This document shows positions 32,319-37,355 of a stretch of 37,355 nucleotides of DNA, in pieces (positions within the stretch are counted from its first letter, which is position 1; every line of letters starts with the position of its first letter). Under the pieces are notes generated by a model that was not told where the DNA came from, did no database searches, and was given only the letters and a program-made list of their open reading frames with translations. The DNA comes from Entophlyctis helioformis (taxonomy: Eukaryota; Chytridiomycota; Chytridiomycetes; Chytridiales; Chytriomycetaceae). A program made the translations under genes and the position numbers. The DNA lies in assembly GCA_025526915.1 (NCBI GenBank), contig JAHLKH010000225.1:1-37355 (forward strand). The letters are read 5' to 3'.

Positions 32319-32519
32319 CTAAGAGGATGCAGGGGCGTTGCACACACGAGAGGCAGAAGTGCGGGCAACAATGGACGCGTAGGACACAGGACGGGGAACC
32401 GTGCGCTCAGAGCAGCGAGGTGGGGCAGGATGGTTGAGAGGGGGAAGAGAAGAAAGAGAGGAGGAAGGAGGAGAAGAGGGAGGAGGGAGAGGAGGGAAAG
32501 ATGGAGAGAGAGAGGGAGA
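32319..32519 (-). CDS. C-terminal end of the gypsy pol polyprotein (after the copia insertion)
   Basis: The minus-strand frame that continues the chromodomain frame, once the copia element and one copy of GGAGA are left out, runs through Ser/Pro-rich sequence (SLSPSFPPLPPPSSPP) and ends VCNAPASS with a TAG at 32319-32321. The stop is 45 bases before the polypurine tract, a normal distance. Frame continuity across a 4.5 kb insertion supports both element boundaries. Confidence 0.68.
   Translation of the reverse strand, partial: SPSLSPSFPPLPPPSSPPSSSLSSLPPLNHPAPPRCSERTVPRPVSYASIVARTSASRVCNAPASS
32515..32519. repeat. Target-site duplication, left copy (GGAGA)
   Basis: GGAGA directly before the TGTTGG start of the copia 5' LTR. 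It is repeated at 37004-37008 after the 3' LTR. Five bases is the usual duplication for Ty1/copia integrases. Confidence 0.92.
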
Positions 32520-32603
32520 TGTTGGAACTGGAGGTTTCATGGTTTACTGAATTAAGATATTCTGGTGTGATCAGCGAGGCCGTGGAGCACGGCAATATCA
32601 TCA
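32520..32603 (+). repeat. 5' LTR of the copia element (84 bp)
   Basis: Starts TGTTGGAACTGG and ends ATCATCA; repeated at 36920-37003 with one mismatch. TGTTGGAA starts and CA ends are typical of copia LTRs. At 84 bases it is far below the usual size. Confidence 0.93.
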
Positions 32604-32618
32604 GGGTTATGAGCCCAG
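32604..32618 (+). other. Primer-binding site: anticodon arm of initiator tRNA-Met
   Basis: GGGTTATGAGCCCAG starts on the base after the 5' LTR. Its complement CTGGGCTCATAACCC is the anticodon stem-loop of eukaryotic initiator tRNA-Met (anticodon CAT). Drosophila copia is known to prime from an internal cut of this tRNA (half-tRNA primer). The 15-base match is read directly from the sequence. Confidence 0.85.
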
Positions 32619-32626
32619 GACCACCG

Positions 32627-34015
32627 ATGACCGAAAGGGTCGTCATGTTCCAGGTGCACTTCGACATACTCAACGACAAGCGCCAGTTACCACAATGGTC
32701 CAAGAAGTTCGTCACGCTGGCAAACGCAGCGGGCTTTGGCGAGCATGTGGCGGACATGCAGACAACGGCTACTGATGGCGGACAAGTGGCTCTCTCGGCT
32801 GATAGCAAGAAGGAGGCAGCCAAGCTTGCGGCAACCATAGTGTGCGCTACGAACGACAAGTTCCACCATATCCTGCGAGAGCCGAACGGCACAGACAAGC
32901 CGGCATTCGAGATGTGGGCCGCTCTCAAGAAGGAGTGCGACGGCGCGGCGGTCGACGCAGTGGCACGAGCATCGTCAGCCATCGCGTGTCTCACGCGTTC
33001 CGAAGGCGTCGAGGACCTGCCTGGAAAGCTGGCTACACTGCGCGAGGCAAGAAGCACCATCCTGCAAGCGGGCACCGAGTACAAGGTCGAGCAGGCACTC
33101 GCTGCACTGCGTCTGTTTGTTCCGATTCAGCTTCAGGGCTTCCTGGTGGGCACACGGGGCACAACGACACTTCAGTTGACTGAGGAGACACTCGAGAGCA
33201 TCATGAGCGATCTCAAAGGCGCAGCCCTGGAGCTAGGCCGGTCGAGCACAGTCAACCATGTCAAAGCAAGCGGCAGCGACGACAGCGGCGGCCACGGACC
33301 CCCTGGAAAGCGTGTGGAGCGTCGTAAGTGCTTCCAGTGCAACCAGCGAGGACACATCGCTCGCAACTGTCCCAAGGGCAGCAGCTCGTCGACGGGCAGC
33401 AGCAGCAAGACGGGCGGCGGCGGCGGCGCGGGCCCCTCTGGTGCGGGTACCCGGGTGAATGAAGCCCATTCAGCTTATCGATCGATTACGAGTGTCTCAC
33501 AGGCCGAGACGTCCGAGTCAGTCGCCGCATTGGGTTTGAGATTGATGTCACTAGCGACGGCGAGCGACGATCAGATCCTGCTGGACACGGGCGCGAACAT
33601 TCATGTCGTGCGGTCGATATCGATGCTGACGGACGTCGTGGAGGAGACGCGCCACCCTATTCGTCTGGCGGACGGATCGACTGTGCACGCGACGGCGAGG
33701 GGCACATTGAATGTGTCGTCAAACGTGCGCGGGGTGCAAGTTCGATTCGCGGTACCCAACGTGCTGGTTGTCCCAAAGCTGGCATTGAACGTGATTGCGC
33801 CACACATGCTGGTCAGCGAGGGCCGAGGCACGCTGTCTATTGAGGACGATCGGATGCGTATCACCATTGGTAACCGCGTCGTGATTGAGAGCCACGCTCA
33901 GGACAACCTGTTCTGGGTGGATCGCGGCCTGGTGTCAGCAAAGCCCGGATTGTGGCGGCGATGCGCACTGTACCTACGACTCTGGATGGCTGGCACAAGC
34001 GTACGTGTCACCTAA
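32627..34015 (+). CDS. Copia gag and protease region
   Basis: The frame is open from 32501, upstream of the element. Initiation must lie inside the element; the candidates are ATGs at 32609 (inside the primer-binding site), 32627 and 32645. From 32627 it encodes 462 residues. First comes a helical gag (with MWAALKKECDG), then a CCHC zinc knuckle at about 235 (CFQCNQRGHIARNC), a Gly/Ser-rich linker, and an aspartic protease with LLDTGAN at about 320. It ends in the gag-pre-integrase region, where the frame is lost near 33950 and a stop is met at 34013. Gag would form the virus-like particle and the protease would mature the polyprotein. Confidence 0.85.
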   Translation: MTERVVMFQVHFDILNDKRQLPQWSKKFVTLANAAGFGEHVADMQTTATDGGQVALSADSKKEAAKLAATIVCATNDKFHHILREPNGTDKPAFEMWAALKKECDGAAVDAVARASSAIACLTRSEGVEDLPGKLATLREARSTILQAGTEYKVEQALAALRLFVPIQLQGFLVGTRGTTTLQLTEETLESIMSDLKGAALELGRSSTVNHVKASGSDDSGGHGPPGKRVERRKCFQCNQRGHIARNCPKGSSSSTGSSSKTGGGGGAGPSGAGTRVNEAHSAYRSITSVSQAETSESVAALGLRLMSLATASDDQILLDTGANIHVVRSISMLTDVVEETRHPIRLADGSTVHATARGTLNVSSNVRGVQVRFAVPNVLVVPKLALNVIAPHMLVSEGRGTLSIEDDRMRITIGNRVVIESHAQDNLFWVDRGLVSAKPGLWRRCALYLRLWMAGTSVRVT

Positions 34016-35001
34016 GCGAGCAGAATCTGATCAGGCTCATGGGACAGGTCGAGGACATGGACGTGAAAGGCCCCAAGAAGATGACATGCAGATGCAAGTC
34101 GTGCATGGTCGCAAACAACACACGCGCGAAGCATCTGCCTACTCCGGCCAATCCGAAACTGCAGCCGTTTGAGGACCTGCGGTTCGATCTGTGTGGCAAG
34201 TACCCGGTGGAGGCAACAGGGCACGAACGGTACATGATGCTCATTGTCGACGTCAAGACGCGCTTTCTGTGGTGCGAGTTTGTGGCGACCAAAGACGCGG
34301 CAATCGACAAGTTCAAGGACTTCATGGCATGGGCGGCGAAGCACTTCCCCAAGTGGCCGATCAAGTCGGTGTTCAGCGATAACGGCGGCGAGTTCACGTC
34401 TGGTGCGTTCCAGGACATGCTGCGGAAGGCTGGCATCGAAAGCCACTGGACGGTGCCAAGGACGCCCGAGCAGAATGGCATAGTCGAGCGCCGTAATGGA
34501 GTGATCAATGCCAAGATTCGTGCGTGCTTGCTGGACTCGCAGTTGCCGGTCAAGCTCTGGATGCAGGCGGCGGAGATGTGCGTGCACGTGTCGAACAGGC
34601 TGCCGCAGGCTGGCTTGGGATACAAGATGACACCGTACCAGGCGCTGTATGGGGAGAAGCCTTCGATTGGCTACTTTCGTCCGTTTGGCACCCTGGCGAT
34701 CACGCGCAAGCCACAGGACACGTTTGGCAAGCTGGAGGCCCGTAACCAGAAGATGCGTCTCGTCGGATACGCGTCTGGCAAGGGCAACTACATCTTGTGG
34801 GACGGTCGCAAGCTGGTGGTATCAGACAGTGTCGGGTTCGTGGAGACGGACACCCGTGCAAAGGACTCAGCATGGGATGATCAGGCACTTCTGGATGATC
34901 CAGTGTTCGCGATGTTTGAGGATGTCGCGGTTGAGGCGATCCCCCAGGCTCCTGGACCAGCTGCTGTGGCGGCGGATGGAGCGGCTGCTGTGGCGGCTTA
35001 G
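33952..35001 (+). CDS. Copia integrase region
   Basis: Continues the polyprotein in another frame after the break near 33950. It has an H-X4-H...C-X2-C zinc site (WHKRTCH, then CKSC) and the catalytic core: D in RFDLCG, D in FSDNGGEF and E in GIVERRN, with 35 residues between the second D and E. A downstream stretch with YKMTPYQALYGEKPS and a folded C-terminal part (LVGYASGKGNYILWDGRK) follow. An in-frame TAG at 34999-35001 falls in an Ala/Pro-rich linker of repeated GCGGCT-type units, where slippage is easy. The first codon is not a true start. Confidence 0.85.
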   Translation: MAAMRTVPTTLDGWHKRTCHLSEQNLIRLMGQVEDMDVKGPKKMTCRCKSCMVANNTRAKHLPTPANPKLQPFEDLRFDLCGKYPVEATGHERYMMLIVDVKTRFLWCEFVATKDAAIDKFKDFMAWAAKHFPKWPIKSVFSDNGGEFTSGAFQDMLRKAGIESHWTVPRTPEQNGIVERRNGVINAKIRACLLDSQLPVKLWMQAAEMCVHVSNRLPQAGLGYKMTPYQALYGEKPSIGYFRPFGTLAITRKPQDTFGKLEARNQKMRLVGYASGKGNYILWDGRKLVVSDSVGFVETDTRAKDSAWDDQALLDDPVFAMFEDVAVEAIPQAPGPAAVAADGAAAVAA

Positions 35002-35482
35002 GAGGCGGCTGCCTGTGGCGGCTGAGGAGGCGGCTCCTGGACCAGCGGTTCCTGAGGCGGCTCCAGGACCAGCGGCGGTCGAACAACCGCGTCGATCTGG
35101 ACGGGCCACAGTGCAGACCAAGCCATTCGTACCCCACTCGTCGGAGACGATGGATCGTGCGACCAGAGAGGCGGCTGCAGAGGCGGCGGCTGGAGAGGTG
35201 GTCAACGAGGCGATCAACGCGGTGCACCACAAGACATTGGGCTCTACAGTCACGATCCCGATATCGGCAAAAGAGGCGCTGGCATCCCCCTGGGCGGCAC
35301 AGTGGCAAGCGGCCATGAAGGTGGAGCTGAAGCAGTTTGAGGATCTTCACGTTTGGGAGCCGGCGGAATGGGAAGACGGCATCCAGGCACTGCGGACCAA
35401 GTGGGTGTTTGATCTCAAGTTGGACGACGAGGGATTCATTGTCCGGTTCAAGGCGAGACTGTGGCGATGGGCAACAACCTGA
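35002..35482 (+). CDS. Copia integrase-RT linker and N-terminal part of reverse transcriptase
   Basis: The frame changes again in the GC-rich linker. It encodes an Ala-rich segment, then the conserved RT entry EALASPWAAQWQAAMKVE and RTKWVFDLKLDDEG...RFKARL. The frame is lost at about 35462, exactly where copia RTs continue into the next conserved block, and a stop follows at 35480. Homology resumes at once in the next frame, so the break is one base. Confidence 0.8.
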
Positions 35483-36882
35483 CCCGGGGCGTGCACTACA
35501 AGGAAAAGTTTGCGTCGGTCGTCACGTCTCCTGGCTGGCGGTCGCTGCTGTCGATTGCGGCCATTGAGGACATGGAGATTGCTCAGATGGATGTGTCCAC
35601 GGCGTTTCTCTACGGTGAACTCGATGAAAAGGTGTACGTCAAGAAGCCAATTGGATTCAAGGATGGTCCGGGTGACGTGTTGCTACTCAAGAAGTCAATG
35701 TACGGTCTTCCGCAGTCGCCGCGCGCGTGGCAGGAGCGGCTGGTCAAGGTCATCTTGCGTGATGGGTTCACGCGACTCAAGATGGATGACTGCCTGTTCA
35801 TCAAGAGAGTGGGCGACGAGATCGTGTACATTGCTGCGTACGTCGACGACTTGTTGGTGGTCTCCAAGAGCAAGGCATTGGTGGATACGACAAAGGCGAT
35901 GTTCTGCAAGGAGTTCACGATGAAGGACTTGGGCGAGCCGAGACGGTTCTTGGGCGTGACGATTCGCCGGGACCGCGCAGCTCGCAAGATCTTCCTGTCG
36001 CAGAAGGACCACATCGAGGAGTTGCTGATTGACTACAAGATGACGGTCGGTCCATCAGTGTCTACGCCGCTAGTGCCTGGTTTGATTCCGACTCCCCGCG
36101 GCGACAAGGCCATGGTGATCGATCCGGTCACGAAACGCCAGGCTGTGGATCCATCGACTGGCGAGCTGATCGGAACGCAGGAGCCGGGTGCGGGCACGTT
36201 TGCATACGCTGAAGCTGTAGGAGTGCTCATGTACATTGCGTCGAACACTCGGCCGGACATTGCAGCAGCAACTGGCTTCTGTAGTCGCTTCTCATCTGAT
36301 CCCGCGGCACGCCATGTGTCAATGGTCACACATCTGCTCGGGTACATCAGGACCACGAAAGACTTGGAGCTGGAACTGGGTGGCTCGTCAGTGGTGTTGT
36401 CAGGCTATGTGGATGCCAACTTTGGGGGCTATGGCGGCAAGTCGACACAGGGATCTGCGATTCAACTGGGCACGGGCCTGGTGCACTGGTCGAGCAAACG
36501 GCAAACGACAGTGTCGCAGCACACGACTGAGGCGGAGCTCGTGGCGGCGAACTGGGCGTCAAAGGATGTCGTGTGGCTGCGCAACCTGCTGAAGGAGCTG
36601 GGATACGAGCAGAAGGAGCCAACGCGACTGTTCAGCGACAACTATGGTGCGGTGCAGATCGGAAACAACTCGGCATCGCGACGGACGGTTCGTCACTTGG
36701 ACGTGGCACACTTCCACATTTGCGACATTACCAAGGAAATGGTGACGGCTGGCAAGCGGGTCAGAGGGCCACTCATCAAGATGGTGCAGATTGGCGGGGA
36801 AAAGATGCTGGCTGATATGATGACAAAGAGCGTGACACCGGGAGTGCTGAAGGAGGGTCGACGATTGTGCAGGATTGTGTGA
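35461..36882 (+). CDS. Copia reverse transcriptase and RNase H
   Basis: A single open stretch of 473 codons. Reverse transcriptase blocks visible are MDVSTAFLYGELDEKVYVK, KSMYGLPQSPRAW and the catalytic YVDD at 35839-35850, followed by FTMKDLGEPRRFLGV. RNase H follows with GYVDANFGG, TTVSQHTTEAELVA and LFSDNYGAVQI, which carry its acidic residues, and ends in RTVRHLDVAHFHI and a C-terminal RIV. Catalytic residues are all present. It would copy the RNA genome into DNA inside particles. Confidence 0.93.
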   Translation: MAMGNNLTRGVHYKEKFASVVTSPGWRSLLSIAAIEDMEIAQMDVSTAFLYGELDEKVYVKKPIGFKDGPGDVLLLKKSMYGLPQSPRAWQERLVKVILRDGFTRLKMDDCLFIKRVGDEIVYIAAYVDDLLVVSKSKALVDTTKAMFCKEFTMKDLGEPRRFLGVTIRRDRAARKIFLSQKDHIEELLIDYKMTVGPSVSTPLVPGLIPTPRGDKAMVIDPVTKRQAVDPSTGELIGTQEPGAGTFAYAEAVGVLMYIASNTRPDIAAATGFCSRFSSDPAARHVSMVTHLLGYIRTTKDLELELGGSSVVLSGYVDANFGGYGGKSTQGSAIQLGTGLVHWSSKRQTTVSQHTTEAELVAANWASKDVVWLRNLLKELGYEQKEPTRLFSDNYGAVQIGNNSASRRTVRHLDVAHFHICDITKEMVTAGKRVRGPLIKMVQIGGEKMLADMMTKSVTPGVLKEGRRLCRIV

Positions 36883-36909
36883 TTTTTCTTTAGTGTGTTC
36901 TGCTGGAAC

Positions 36910-36919
36910 ATGGGGAGGG
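36910..36919 (+). other. Polypurine tract of the copia element
   Basis: ATGGGGAGGG lies immediately upstream of the 3' LTR and 28 bases past the pol stop codon. Confidence 0.82.
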
Positions 36920-37003
36920 TGTTGGAACTGGAGGTTTCATGGTTTACTGAATTAAGATATTCTGGTGTGATCAGCGAGGCCGTGGAGCACAGCAATATCA
37001 TCA
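36920..37003 (+). repeat. 3' LTR of the copia element (84 bp)
   Basis: 83 of 84 bases match the 5' LTR. It is followed directly by the right GGAGA copy. Confidence 0.93.
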
Positions 37004-37008
37004 GGAGA
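37004..37008. repeat. Target-site duplication, right copy (GGAGA)
   Basis: Matches 32515-32519. It confirms insertion by transposition and no rearrangement between the two LTRs since. Confidence 0.92.
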
Positions 37009-37355
37009 TGCGGGTGCAGCGGGTGCGATCGGCTCGTCAGCCGGAGCAGGTGCCACAGGCGTGGCTGCTGCTGGAGCAGAGGCCACTGGTGCAGGAGCAG
37101 GCACAGTGCGCTTGCAGCGAGAGGACTTGGATGCCTTGGGCTGCGTGGGGGCAGGCGCCGCGGCGGGAGCGGGGGCAGCCGGTGCAGGAGCAGCGCGCGT
37201 GGGCTGAGCCGGTTTGGACGCCTTGCCTTTAGGCGCCTTGGTCGGCCGAGCGTGGAACGCCTTGACGAGGTCCTGGGCCTTGCGCATGTCGGCGGCTGGG
37301 ACCCATGTGTTGTCGTCGGCTGGATAGCCAACCCACTTGACCAGATACTCGATCT
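37009..37355 (-). CDS. Gypsy pol C-terminus with chromodomain (partial at window edge)
   Basis: Reading leftward from the edge, the minus strand encodes EYLVKWVGYPADDNTW and then VPAADMRKAQDLVKAFHARP. This is the core of a chromodomain (EYLVKW.GY...NTW), including aromatic cage-type positions. Such domains sit at the end of integrase in chromoviruses and can direct integration to marked chromatin. A Lys/Ala/Pro-rich tail follows (APAPAAPAPAAAPAPTQPK), interrupted by the copia element after APAAPAS. The integrase core should lie just outside the window. Confidence 0.82.

Larger units (their letters stand above)
32520..37003 (+). mobile_element. Complete Ty1/copia LTR retrotransposon (4484 bp)
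   Basis: The borders are defined by 84-bp direct LTRs, a five-base target duplication, a primer-binding site right after the 5' LTR and a polypurine tract right before the 3' LTR. The internal domain order is gag with CCHC knuckle, protease, integrase, reverse transcriptase, RNase H, which is the copia order (integrase before RT). The LTRs differ at one base of 84 (G at 32591, A at 36991), pointing to recent insertion. The coding frame is interrupted three times. Confidence 0.95.
32091..37355 (-). mobile_element. Ty3/gypsy chromodomain retrotransposon (chromovirus), 3' end; interrupted by a copia element and cut by the window edge
   Basis: On the minus strand, from the right edge, the order is a chromodomain, an Ala/Pro-rich pol tail, a 4.5 kb Ty1/copia insertion, the rest of the pol tail with its stop, a GGGGGGAG polypurine tract, and a 175-bp LTR with TGTAAC/GTTACA ends. 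The LTR abuts the permease exon. The 5-bp target duplication should be GCCGG (32086-32090), but the other copy lies outside the window. Gag, protease, reverse transcriptase and the integrase core are also beyond the edge. Confidence 0.82.

Noticed and set aside
32501..32519. ATG at 32501 as start of the copia gag
   Set aside because: It lies in the flanking gypsy sequence outside the 5' LTR. Initiation must be inside the element.

Overview
The window looks like nuclear DNA of a fungus, probably an early-diverging zoosporic one. The evidence is a GC-rich sequence, short GT-AG introns in every multi-exon gene, a velvet-domain regulator (a fungal family), a Crt10-type WD40 protein, a Pho89/PHO-4-type phosphate permease, Pol III tRNA genes and two kinds of LTR retrotransposon. 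Nothing bacterial is present. The placement within fungi is inference, partly from the style of the ankyrin protein.

Layout. Positions 1-32090 are a head-to-tail tandem array of one chromosomal segment: unit 1 at 1-12881, unit 2 at 12882-25714, and a truncated unit 3 at 25715-32090. Each full unit carries, in order: the 3' part of a velvet gene (+); a convergent eight-exon CRT10-like gene (-); a 0.6 kb divergent promoter; a two-exon phosphate permease (+); a tRNA-Ala/tRNA-Tyr pair; an ankyrin-repeat gene (-); a fossil that resembles the C-terminus of a non-LTR retrotransposon; a 1.6 kb low-complexity stretch; and the 5' part of the next velvet gene. The first complete velvet gene (11695-14024) therefore spans the unit 1/unit 2 phase point. 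Spliced models can be closed by hand: velvet 561 aa, CRT10-like about 968 aa, permease 569 aa.

The units differ in two ways. Real substitutions group units 2 and 3 against unit 1. In addition there are clustered single-base indels, mostly in homopolymers, in coding and non-coding DNA alike. The second class looks like poorly polished long-read sequence and makes several copies appear frameshifted.

Unit 3 ends inside the permease gene, where a Ty3/gypsy chromodomain element has inserted in minus orientation (3' LTR 32091-32265, PPT, pol tail; the chromodomain runs off the right edge). The tail of that element's pol gene is itself interrupted by a complete Ty1/copia element (32520-37003). This element has 84-bp LTRs, a GGAGA target duplication, a polypurine tract, and a primer-binding site complementary to the anticodon arm of initiator tRNA-Met. 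Its gag-pol frame is broken in three places.

Working together: the velvet and CRT10-like genes are converging regulators (development; possibly ribonucleotide reductase control by homology), and the CRT10-like gene shares a divergent promoter with the phosphate permease. The sequence shows no joint pathway beyond that shared promoter.
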